The notes below the pieces were generated by a model. It worked only from the letters and a program-made list of their open reading frames with translations, did not search any database and had not been told where the DNA came from. From Nematostella vectensis (taxonomy: Eukaryota > Cnidaria > Anthozoa > Actiniaria > Edwardsiidae), in NCBI RefSeq assembly GCF_932526225.1, contig NC_064042.1, positions 13,775,040-13,839,039 of the forward strand: a DNA stretch of 64,000 nucleotides. Reading direction: 5' to 3'. The position numbers and the translations under genes were made by a program. Positions 1-10,900 of the stretch are shown one piece after another (within the stretch, counting starts at the first letter, position 1; every line of letters starts with the position of its first letter).

Positions 1-59
1 ACAGAGATTTAAAATGTCATTTTGGCTATATCGACAAGTTCATTGACCTTTATTCCAGC
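1..59 (-). pseudogene. 3' end fragment of a second methyltransferase gene
   Basis: Bases 1-59 match 984-1042, the 3' end of the neighbouring methyltransferase gene, with three mismatches. In the minus-strand frame the copy still reads AGIKVNELVDIAKMTF then stop, against AGVKVSELVDIAKMTF in the intact gene: two amino-acid changes and one silent change. The match stops at the codon where an inverted-repeat element begins at base 60. This is therefore the truncated end of a diverged paralogue or of a partial tandem duplication. Whether more of the copy lies left of the window cannot be seen. Confidence 0.7.
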
Positions 60-910
60 TGCTTTGTATTGTGGTAAAACCATCTCAGTAGATTTCGGCT
101 AGCAAGTTCTTGTGGCAATTTCACTGTTGTTGATAGAGGAATCCCAACTTAATGGGTTCCCCCTTCACAGCAAATACATCATATGTATAGGTATTGTGGG
201 GTAGCAGCCAATGGTATGAATATTAAAAATGAGATAATAAGGTTAGTAGCAGTTAGGTTGCAAGCATTGTTGATGTCAATGTAATTATGTGATTATATAA
301 TGGTAGTAAAGACGCTGTTAGCAAAATAAAGCATTAGTATGAGATGTTATGCGGATTTTAATTATAGTTTAATGTACTTGAGGACCTTTAAACTGTAAGA
401 ACAGCGACGTCAGCTCTGATGTATAGATTGGAGGGGTTAGCATGGTTAAGGTTTGTTAAATAATTTTAGGAAGCACATCGTAGGGTGTAGTATCTGGAAT
501 TTATTTAAATTAAATAATTCTTGATGAAATTGCTAAATATGTGACAGGATGTTTGTATTAAAATATATAAATTAAATGTAAAAGGTCCTCAAGTACATTA
601 AACTATCATTAAAATCCGCATAACATCTCATTCTAATGCTTCGTATTGCTAACAGCGCCCTTACTACCACTATATAATCATTTAAATTTCATTAACATCA
701 ACAATGCTTGCAACCTAACTGCTACTAACCTTATTATCTCATTTTTAATATTCATACCATTGGCTACTACCCCACAACACCTATACATATGATGTATTTG
801 GTGTGAAGGGGAACCTATTAAGTTGGCATTCCTCTATCAAAAACAGTGAAGTTGCCACACGAACTTGCTAGCCGAAATCTACTGAGATGGTTTTACCACA
901 ATACAAAGCA
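60..910. mobile_element. 851-bp foldback element with ~330-bp inverted arms
   Basis: The sequence from 60 to about 392 is repeated in inverse orientation from about 579 to 910, with scattered substitutions and small indels. The termini read TGCTTTGTATTGTGG and its complement. About 185 bp of unique AT-rich sequence separates the arms. No ORF is present, so this is a non-autonomous foldback/MITE-like element. No clear target-site duplication is visible, because the left flank is a methyltransferase gene fragment and the right flank is the 3' UTR of the intact gene. Confidence 0.8.
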
Positions 911-934
911 GACATTGATAGATATAAAATTATG

Positions 935-940
935 TTTATT
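935..940 (-). terminator. polyadenylation signal AATAAA of the methyltransferase gene
   Basis: AATAAA on the minus strand lies about 50 bases beyond the stop codon of the methyltransferase gene, a normal distance for a short metazoan 3' UTR. It sits between the gene and the foldback element, so that element should not be part of the mature mRNA. Confidence 0.5.
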
Positions 941-991
941 CCATGCCATCATGGATCCTATGTGCTAAAAAAAACATGACAACACAGAGAT

Positions 992-1750
992 TTAAAATGT
1001 CATTTTGGCTATATCGACAAGTTCACTGACTTTTACTCCAGCACACACTTCAGATTGAGGCTCCAAAACGCGTACAGCTTTCAACTCCCATGATGCCTCG
1101 CGCACCTTTTCCTCGAGCTTCTCTTCGTCTAGCCCCCACCCTGAGACTGGCGTAGTAAGGAGGAGTTTCCCACCATTACCCAGAAACCCCCGCGCACCTT
1201 TGAGGTATCTTTCTATTACGCTGTAATTGGGATCCCATACGGTTCTCGCCAACATGTCGAGGTCTTTTTCGTCGCAATCCTCCCGAAATGCGCCTGGCTG
1301 ACGGAAGAATATCATATCGAATTTCATCCCTTTGAGGCCATCACAGTCAAACACATCCGCTTGAATGGCTGTCACCGAGTTTTCTACTCCGTGGAGGCAG
1401 GCGTTCTCAGCCACATCTTCAACGGCTGCTGGATTGATGTCCGTCGCCCAAACCTCAGCTTGTGGGACTTGAAGTGCGAATTCTATAGCAATAGCTCCCA
1501 TACCTGCGCCAACTTCTAGAAACTTTAGAGAGCTTTCGGTGTTGGATTTCTGCTTGAGTAACCCATGAGCCACAGACACGAGTTCGTTGACGAGAAAATT
1601 GTATTTCCATTCACCGAATACGGATCCATCGAACACCGTAGGGCTGACCACATAGCCACGTTGATTTATCGTGACACGTTTCTTCGTATGCGAACTTATT
1701 CGCATCTTTTCTACTGCGGCGTTTGTGTCAAAGAAAGATATTCCGTCCAT
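992..1750 (-). CDS. class I SAM-dependent methyltransferase, intronless
   Basis: A single uninterrupted 252-codon frame. Residues 78-86 (LEVGAGMGA) are the glycine-rich SAM-binding motif I. The acidic residue closing strand 2 is in ATDINPAAV, and DMIFFRQPG (about 145-153) occupies the motif IV position. PrmC/HemK-type 'methyltransferase small domain' proteins have NPPY there; here it is RQPG, so an N-methylation substrate like that of PrmC should not be assumed. The C-terminus contains the expected beta-hairpin strands. There is no signal peptide or membrane segment, so it is probably soluble. The start ATG at 1750 is the first in frame. Absence of introns in an intron-rich neighbourhood suggests retroposition or horizontal origin; this is inference. 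A 3' fragment of a paralogue lies 0.9 kb away. Confidence 0.75.
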   Translation of the reverse strand: MDGISFFDTNAAVEKMRISSHTKKRVTINQRGYVVSPTVFDGSVFGEWKYNFLVNELVSVAHGLLKQKSNTESSLKFLEVGAGMGAIAIEFALQVPQAEVWATDINPAAVEDVAENACLHGVENSVTAIQADVFDCDGLKGMKFDMIFFRQPGAFREDCDEKDLDMLARTVWDPNYSVIERYLKGARGFLGNGGKLLLTTPVSGWGLDEEKLEEKVREASWELKAVRVLEPQSEVCAGVKVSELVDIAKMTF

Positions 1751-2270
1751 TGCGACTGCTTCAGCTATGGACGCTGGCTTAACGACTGAATAAAGTGTGG
1801 TTTACATCTCCACAAGCTTGGGGCGCTGGCTTGACAACTGACTGAATAATGTCATTTGGCTTTTGATAAATATTTCACGAGAAAGCTTGGACGATACAAA
1901 AATTGGACTGATTTCTGATGGATGTCATGAGCAAAACAAAGCATTGGTGCCTTTCTTTGCATTTGTCAAAAATATTTCAGGTGCTTTATTCAGTCAGAAA
2001 CAGGTTCAACACGGCTACAAAAAAGAGTGTATTAGAATCTTAAGCATTTTGGATAAAAAAAGGGGAAAAATACTTCTTCGTCATCTCCTGATCAAAATGT
2101 TGTGGGATTAGGAGGCGCGCTACGCCGAGTGATTTCGTAGTGGATTTTGAACATGAGATGACGAATATCGTGTTGTATAATAAGTATTCATACCACAGAA
2201 AAGTTTGTTATTTAAAATTTGTTTTCTATAAGACCAACCATGAAAACAATATTTCTAAAAATCAAAAACA
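1751..2270. other. intergenic, nothing recognised
   Basis: AT-rich sequence with short open frames only. An 82-codon frame at 1863-2111 has no recognisable domain. Part of 2090-2230 resembles 13220-13310 loosely (a motif around 'gatcaaaatgttgtgg' and a 'cataccac.gaaaa' stretch), which hints at an old dispersed repeat. Confidence 0.4.
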
Positions 2271-2384
2271 AGAGGCATGTTTCTATTGTGCACGCGAGAA
2301 CTTGCGAAACAATTGAAAAATTTACCTTCAAAACTTTACAATCCTTTTCACTTTGACCCGATTCATAGGTCGCGTCCTACCGTG

Positions 2385-3071
2385 CCGAATCATAATAATA
2401 TGCGCTTGAACCCCCCAAAAATGTCAATTGATTTTCTAAAATTCAATAGCTGCGTACGTAAGCCTCTTTACATCAAAAGCTCTGTAATCGAATCGGTACC
2501 ATCGTTTAAATTACTTGGAGTCGTTATCTCTGACGATTTGTCCTGGGACGCGCGCCCACTGTGAATACGTAGTTCAAAAATGTAACAAAAGTTTATGCCC
2601 TCCGCCAACTTAAGAAGTGTGGTGTAGGTAATCGTGACCTATTTAACGTATGCTGCGCCCTGGTCGGATCGGTAATGGATTATTGTGCTGTGGTTTACGA
2701 CAATCTGCCGAAATATCTATCTACAATCATCGAGCGAGTACAAAAACGCGCGTTACGCCATCATTTTTCAATGCGTGGAATAGATTGCTGCCCTAGAAAT
2801 GTCCAATTTAACATCCCTAGAGGATCGCAGAGATGTGCTATGTAGCCAGCTCATGAAAAACATCACTCCTGACTTGCCTTTACATCCACTCATCAGCTCG
2901 GACACGATTTCTAGGGGGGGGACGTTGGGGGGTCTAATTACCGCAAAACCCAACGCCCCCCCTACTAGGGCAATAACCTACGCTTTAAGATCTGGCAGGG
3001 GCTCGGCCAGCTTGCAGTCTTCGCGCACCAACAGACTAAGAGACTTTGTCACGCACCAGTACTTCATTTAA
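2385..3071 (+). mobile_element. non-LTR retrotransposon (LINE) reverse transcriptase remnant, C-terminal part
   Basis: Fragments in different frames resemble the distal reverse-transcriptase region of CR1/Jockey-like LINEs. They are NNMRLNPPKMSIDFL, then FKLLGVVISDDLSWD (2500-2550), then a frameshifted stretch reading ALRQLKKCGVG and VMDYCAVVYDN (about 2590-2705), then LTSLEDRRDVLCSQLMKNI (from 2805) and a tail ending at 3071. The order and spacing are those of the family, but at least one frameshift and one stop break the frame. This is a dead 5'-truncated insertion; the catalytic YXDD part is not present. The left boundary is uncertain. Confidence 0.8.
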
Positions 3072-3380
3072 TGTAATCCTGCTAGTATAGCTTTGTGTCT
3101 CTGCCTGTAATTTAGTCGAAAGACTGCGAGAGGTCATGTGAATAAACTTAAATTATTAAACTTGAATTATTTTTATTATTTCGGGCCTTAGAAAACTTTG
3201 TTACCAGAAAAGGTTGAGAGAAAAATATCGCAAGCTTGGTCCGAGTTCTTTTGCATCTTTTACTCTTAATGGGCTTGCAAAGATCGTGTGAATGACGAAA
3301 TCCAAGGTTATATGTACTCTGATTTACCATAGCTAACAACCAATCAGAAAGCGAGATTAAGCGCTTGTAAAAACATTATT

Positions 3381-3533
3381 CACCTTCCCCACAACTTCCC
3401 ATAACTCTTTGCGACGCGCGCGTGAATCCGAGGTCAGGCGTCAAAATTGTAAACAAGATGGCAAAGTTTGTTTAAATCCTCGGTTTCACGCGCGCGTGGC
3501 AAAGACTTGTTGGAAGCAAGTAGTGGGGCAGGT
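3381..3533. mobile_element. small foldback MITE with CpG-rich stem
   Basis: The segment CTTTGCGACGCGCGCGTGAA near 3408 is matched in inverse orientation by TTCACGCGCGCGTGGCAAAG near 3484. Weaker complementarity extends outward to about 3381 and 3533. The centre is about 40 bp. No coding capacity. Confidence 0.55.
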
Positions 3534-4063
3534 TATATATGATGGCAACAAAATACCGGCGTAAAGTCCTAATCCAACGAAACGGACTCGTAATAGTTTG
3601 ACAGTATTTATAGGTTTAAGGTAGATTTAAGCGCTTGTTGTATCGATATTTCATGTTTGGTTCGGTATTTTTCTTACATTCTCTTTCTTCACACAAGTGG
3701 AATTTTTACATGTGGTAATAAAGAGTCCTTATTACATTGAACCGCGATTCGCTTAATGCAAAAAAGGGTAGGGTCTACGATGTCTTTGTAAGGGAGGCCT
3801 TTTACAGGTATAATGGCTCTGAAGACAACAGATCATAGATTAAGCGGTTGTAACAAGGGAGCCGTGGTGTGCATTTAGGGTCCAATACAAACAAGGGAAG
3901 CAACGGAAACAAGATTAGACTTCATGATGATATGATAAATAAGCAAGTAAATCATAAAGTCAAAAGAGATAGTTATCTTATTTTTACTTACTAAATACCA
4001 ATGAATTCGTATAAAAGGGATTTTCCAAAAACGTGTAGGTCAGCAAAAAAGCGAAAGAGTAAA

Positions 4064-4345
4064 ATGCTATTATTAAAATTGCCATTTTTGTTGTTGTTGC
4101 TGGAACTCGTTCACGCTCATTCGATATCGAACCAATCTGCCTACTTCAGACAATCGGCTGTGTTTGTAGATCAACCTTTAATTCTTTCTATGGATAACAT
4201 TAATTTCACGAGTTTATTCCAGACGGATGCCAGAAACGTGCTGATAGCCAAAAGTGGGGATTCACCCAGTACGCTACCCCACATCCCTGCTACTATGCCA
4301 CGGAGTTTATTTGATAGCTTTCAAAGGGTGGGCAGCATGTTGTAG
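4064..4345 (+). CDS. possible small secreted protein, unrecognised
   Basis: A 94-residue frame whose first 20 residues (MLLLKLPFLLLLLELVHAHS) have a strong hydrophobic core and a plausible signal-peptidase site after VHAHS. The rest has no cysteines and no domain I recognise. An in-frame upstream ATG at 4001 would place a basic stretch before the signal sequence, so the 4064 start is preferred. No splice sites or polyadenylation signal confirm it, and it may be a chance ORF. Confidence 0.3.
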   Translation: MLLLKLPFLLLLLELVHAHSISNQSAYFRQSAVFVDQPLILSMDNINFTSLFQTDARNVLIAKSGDSPSTLPHIPATMPRSLFDSFQRVGSML

Positions 4346-4916
4346 TATATACAACAAAGAGAGCTAAAGCCCTTGAGAGTTGACCTTACGTGCTGTGAAA
4401 GGCTTACAAAATGTCAAGATAGATTTAACGTTATGTAAATAATGAACCTATATGCCACTTTGAATAGCAAATATGAAGAAAAGCACTATTCACACCATGG
4501 CTATCCTAAGCATGCATGCTAAGATTATAGACAGCATGTTATAGCAACCGACAATGGCCTCCAAATACACCGGGCGATACTCAATTTACACTTCACTTTA
4601 TTTAAAAAAAATCTTTTGTTGTTAAGCTATTACCACTTGGCTAATATCTTTTCTATCATTACAAAAAAGAGAATAAGTTTTATCTCTCTTAATCCCCTCT
4701 TTAAAAGTATCGCTTTAAATTTATATTCTTATGTGTTAACTGGTATTAGAAGTATAAGAACTTGCAATTCTTATCTCAATATCTCCAGCAGAAAAGAGCT
4801 ATTTTTTCTCTGCGTGTCAAAAGTATGTCACTCTAATACCTGCTTCTTGAGCCAGTAGACATTTAAAACGGGGTCTTGAATTCGGCGGCAGACATTATCG
4901 CCGCCGATGGTCAAAT

Positions 4917-7900
4917 ATGGCCTGCACAATTCCAATGTCTTTTTTCACGTTCAAAAAGCTTCATCACGCGATGATACTTGTCTTTGCTGTGTTTTTCATA
5001 TCACTCTCACACACATCAGGTAAGTAGTTTCAAGTAGAATGACTATTTATAAACGATAATACACCTTTGGTTTCATTTTGCGCAAAGCGCATACAAGAAT
5101 CGCACAGCTATGCTTTCTGTGCCTTCTTAGTATTTTTTATATTAAAAAGACAGTGAACACTTTAACTATACGTGGTGTAGCTGTTCCGTAAAAATTCGAT
5201 TCTTTATGGTATTTACAATGGTTATGATTCCAGCGTCTAGATTGATGTCGTGTAAGTTGCCTAGCCACTAAAATAGACTCCAAAATAACTCCGTTAATAA
5301 CTCACCCTCAGATACGACCTTTTCCTCGCTACTCTGAATTGAATTCTTTCTTGTATCTTTAAATGTATCTAGGATTGGCTCATTTTTGTATACAGTTCAA
5401 TAAACCAGAAGTCGAAGCGCTTCACTTTTCATACCCGAACCGCCAAAATGTGGGGGGGGGGGGGGGGGGGGGGATTTAGCCCAAAAGGCTAGCCCCCTGT
5501 TACAGATGATTCAAATCAACGAAATGTAAAGACGTCAATGTATTCATATTCTAATTTTGCATGGCATTTAACAATCATACAGTACAAAAAGTACGCTCGT
5601 GTGTAAGTGAGGACATATTGATCGTTATCGGAGAATAATACAAATGCTATATATCAAAATAGGCGATCTTTTGCAAGAGCACAGTACTTTCTAAAATTGA
5701 GAATATTTTAGTTTACTTTGTTTTTTTTTTTAGCACACCAAAGTCAAAGGTAACCAGCCAACTAAGAAAAGGCTGGGGTCCTGGTTATTGCCTTCCTACA
5801 TAAGAGCGCGGGTGCCTCTGGTACCTTTGTATTGTACAGTTCGCTAAATAGCGCGCTGCTGGGGCTAAAATCTCCAGCCTAGTTTAGTGAAGCTCTAAAC
5901 TGCAGTACGGCGATTCAGCGCATGTCTGGAAGTATGGTCTATTTTTCTCTTCTTTCATCTGATCTGAATGAGGTACGATCCACGGCCAGCAGGCCTGAAG
6001 TTTTTTCCTTTTTTATATTACCAATTATTATTTTTAGCTCCATCTTTTTTTATACATATCGTTGTTTTATAATGCTTCTCGTTATCAGTCATTTTGTAGG
6101 CGGAAAGCCAGTTTTTTTTCCGACGGGAGTTGCGCAAGCATAGATATTATGAATAAGGGAACCATCCTGATACGATTTGGTGAATATAGATTAATTATTT
6201 TCACTTCAGTTGACATAGTAAATCCAGGCAATAGAACTTATTCAGTATCGTCCTTGATTTGATGAGAATGTGGTTATTCCCCGGTCAAAAGGTAAGGCAA
6301 ACACCACCAGTGCCTGCCCCTTGCTACTTAAACTGAGTATATTACCCCAAACTTGCGATCGCAGTTGTATTGTATGTACTTTTGGTCAAGTGCATAGCCA
6401 GGCGCAGCGAGTCCACCCCCAAACCACTCACTGGGCAGAGCGGGGAAAAAAATACAAAGAAAAGCGCTGGAAACAGCTTAACTAGATTGAAATAAATAGC
6501 ATTTTCTCGAAAACAAGTCCCTAACTAAAATTTGAGCGACGGATTTCGATAACTCCCCAAGGACGCCAAAAAAGCCATATCCAATAATGGCTGGTTCTTA
6601 CGACGACGTAAGCGTAAGCGGAGACGGAAGCGTAAGAGTCTAATGCCGCGTGAGAACCGGCTCGACGTAAGCGCAAGGTTTTACGCATGCTCAGTTCGTA
6701 GTCTAGTGCCCATACCTCCTCGACGAGTTTGGTTAAATTATGCTTATGTATCGCTTATGCTCACGTCGATCCGGTTTTCACGCGACGTAAGCGTAGCATA
6801 GACGTAAGATTATCAGAACTTCCCGTTTTTCTTGCGCTTACGTCGAACCGGTTCTCACGCGACATTACGCCTCCGTCTCCGCTTACGCTTACGCTTACTT
6901 TGCTCGTGAGAACAAGCCTCAAGCGCCGTTAATGCCTAGTGCACACTAGTGACATAACAACATAACGACATAAAAACATGTTTTTTATCTTATGTCATTA
7001 TATCCTTGTCGTTATGTCGGGTTAATGTCAAAATGTCGAACCATTCACACTTGAACATACGAAGATAAGAGTGCGCGCGCCCATGTCGTTATGTAACTAG
7101 TGTGCACCAGGCATTAGGTGCTACCAAGAGAGCATAATGCCTAGTGCACACTAGCGACATATCGACATAACGACATGGGCGCGCGCACTCTTATCTTCGA
7201 CATAACGACATAAGGGAAAGAACATGTTTTTTCTTTTATGTCATTATGTCCATGTCGTTATGTCGGGCTAAACATAGTGCGCGCGCCCATGTCGTTAGTT
7301 GTTATGTTGCTAGTGTGCACTTGGCATAAGATAAGAGAACTAGGGACACTTTGGTATTATTCGCGCTCCATGTCGATTCCGAATCTGGCTATTTTTAGTA
7401 ACCACCACCCCACCACTGCGCGTGAGCATTTTTACTCACCCTACCCCCGCGCTTTGGCATTCACATCTTGTTGTTTGCCGCTGTTTTGTGACTTGAAACC
7501 AAAAAAAATCTACCCTATTTGCACAAGTACCATCGAAAATTTCATTCTAGCATCAAGGATAATGGCAGTTGCGTTTTTTAAAGGCGATTGCAAGATTTCG
7601 AAAACGAGACTTCATTCAAAATCAAGAGCGGAAAACCTCGGGGAGATTCCTATCAAAGAAGTGCCAAATTTGGGGTTTGTATTTAAAAAGTGACTATTTC
7701 ATTACAATTGGTCAGATTTCCATAAAACTTGGTACAAATGTTCTCAATAAGGTTATCTACATCATCATGTAATTATATGTGAATACTAATGAGCCCCTGG
7801 TTAAATATTAACTCTCAAAGGGAATATTTCAAAACGCTTTATTAAAACTGCCCCCACCATTTTTTACACTTTCTATTTACATTAAAGGCTTTATATTGCA

Positions 7901-10900
7901 TACACACATCATGGACATAAGGAAAAACAAACCTATGGGACAGTTTGTTGATAAGCCAATTCTGGTTACCATAGCAACCAAAACCTCTTCATGAAGACTT
8001 ATACTGGTATATCACAGGCTAGGTTTAAGTTTTTTGAAAATGCTCCCATAGGTTTGTAATATGGACTATACACTACAAGTCTTCCAAATTTGAGCTAAAA
8101 CCGTTAAATACCTGTCAAGATACTTAAGGGGGGCAATAAATTAATACGGAAATTAGTGTATTTGAGAAATCAGCTCTTAAAGTTTGACAAATGAGTTTTG
8201 AAAGCAAAACCACTCCAGTTAGGCTTTATGCTTGGTATAGAATAAATTAGACTGCCATAGAATCACAATTTATCATCTACTTAATGTTTCTTTGCCCTTT
8301 TCTTCCTCCTATGGCTAGTTGAGGGCCCTAAGTCATGTCCTAGCTCATTAAAGCCTCCTGCCTCATATGTTGTGCCTTCCGGTTCTAACCTAAGCTCTTC
8401 GTCCCTCTTCCTTGCCAAACTCCTTGCCTGTCTGTACTTCCTATGCTGGTCACTAGCCCTCTTCTCTGCCTTTTCTACTCTCCCCCTATCTCTTCTCTTA
8501 CTCTCTTTCTCTGTATGACTACCCACTTCAATCCCCGCCCTTCTCATGATTTCATGCTTCCCGGTAGCACCCAGACTGAAGTGGATAGCCGCAGACCCAA
8601 CAGCCATCTCCACTCTCTCCCTACCATGCCATTTATGCTTTGGGCACCTGGCCCACACCAAAGCATTTAAAGATTCATTGGCATTCTGGGTGTAGCCAGG
8701 GAGACACCTCGCCAACAGAGCAGGATCTGTTAGCCGAGTATAGATGGGCTCCAGGCTTCATGTCACAATCATGGCAATGAACAAACAAACTGCTGCACAT
8801 TCCATGCCTATTAGTGGTCATCTCTTTTAGTTCAAATTTACCTAGGGAAAAGTTAGATCAATATTAGGAACATATTTAATCTTAAGCCATCGACAAGTGA
8901 AGCGGTTACGGGTGATATTAAAGTATATAAGAAAGCATTTTTACTTAACAGCATCGCACGTGGTGTTAGCATGTAATCGCTTGGCAAAGTTGAGAAGACT
9001 CTGTATCGAAACAAAGCGATATCCAGTGGCTGATTCACCCTCAGCTTCAAAAGCATTTAAGCTATCATCAGAAGATAAATCTTCAAGAACATCATGAAGC
9101 TTCTGAGCCGAAGCACTTGGCTGAGGAGGAGGAACTTGCTCGCTCACAACATCGTCGTCACCGACGAACGCGATCTCAGTAACCTGCCGTATTTCTCGTT
9201 GATCCTGAGCTTTCTTGTCTTGTTTCTTAGTTCCTTTGAACGTAGATTTCCTCTTTCTTGTGTTAGTCTGGGCTACAGATTGTTTGTAGCCGTGTTTTGA
9301 GCCCTTTGGCATGGTTAAGAAGCGTATAATTTTCGTGTGTCGAGTGTAAATAAAGCGAATTTTAGATTTGAGACTTGGACGCGCTGAAACAGCAACCAGG
9401 CCTCTAAAACTAGCTTTGGAATAGCCGGAATGGACATCAAAGGAGTCTGGAACCGAAACCAACCATTTAATTTTATGCTGGGGGTCGCTTTGTGCTGAAA
9501 AAAGGGCGCAAAACAAAAGAAAGCTATCTCGTTACCATGGTAACGGATAACTCACAACATCGTATGCCTCAGTATTTGTCTTTTTTATGGGTATTTCTTT
9601 TAGAATTTAGCATAAAAAGGTATAGAACAGAAAAGTATAATGCTTGAACAGTATTTAGAAGCACTTATTAGAAAATCATCACTTTTTTTATTTTTTTGGA
9701 TTTTTTGATAGGAATCTCCCCTTCAGACACCGTTTTCGCTCGAACTTGATGCTCTTTCGTGGTTTCTCAACCTTCATTATCTTCCTAATGGTCAAACGAA
9801 ATCTGTAAGTTAGATATTAGATATGATATTGATTTTTGTGAATATTTCGGTGAATTGAGAAGGAATCCAAGAAAATACATTTCACAAAACTATCCTTGTA
9901 GCGAGGGAATGCATTTTTGTGATGATCAAAGCCAGCAAGCTGAAGTATCTGAGCTTTTGTAATAGTGAGAAAATAAAAAGGGGGGATATCATTGTACTTC
10001 TTTGATGTTGTTATTATTATATGTTATATCATTATGTTGTTATTATACAAGCTGGAGTCGGGATTTGAATCAAACGCGGTATCACAGCCATTTTATCGCT
10101 CGTCGGTTTTTTCTTTCTTCTTCACTTGACTTCGCCGCTCAGACAAACAAAACAGTCAAACTATTCAGGGACTTAGCTTTCTGTGAGTATATTTGCCAAT
10201 CTTGCTTACTTAAGTTAGACTTGTTTTCTTCTTTCGAGTTATTTTACATGATCTGTTTTCATTCCTATTGAGTTGGCAAAACAACAACACGCAACCCGCG
10301 GGGGAGGGGGGAAGGGGGGGTTGGGAGGGGTAGGACAAAACAAAAGGGGCAAACCCTCACGCGCAGTGGTGGGGTGGTGGTTAATAAAAATGGCGAGGTT
10401 CGGAATCGACATGGCGCGCGGGTAAAAAAGCGCGGGGAAGGGGGAGGGGGAGAGGGGGAAAAGAACTCCCCCCTCCCCCTACGCCGCGCATTTTTTTCTC
10501 CCCCTCCCCCTGCGGAGCGCGTTATCCAAGATGGCGGCCATGGTATGCGAACTTCGTATTTTCGGAGTTTTCGTGCCGGAAAAACTATCAAAGCCTACAA
10601 GTAAAAAAAAAAACGCCAATTGTAATTCCAAGGAGAAAATGTCGCAAACAAAGCACATTTCAGCCAAGAGGGTAATTCGTGGTTTATTTTTAAGAATTTA
10701 GCCTAAAAAGCTGTTCCTACCGCACTTGGAATTGTCGTGGAAAATAAAATTGTCGTGATTTTGAAATATAAAATTGCCATCTCTTCAAACCCTGGTTACG
10801 GGCATAGATATATCAAAGCACGCCGGTTAAAATACTGAATAACTACAGGGGCTCATAAGTAGGGGCAATCATTTGTATTATATAAATGTTACAGCGTTTC

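Noticed and set aside
10265-10667. Overlapping proline/arginine-rich ORFs on both strands near a GC-rich stretch with CAAGATGGCGGCCAT
   Set aside because: Composition-driven frames from G/C runs; the YY1-like motif alone does not make a promoter here and no gene follows.
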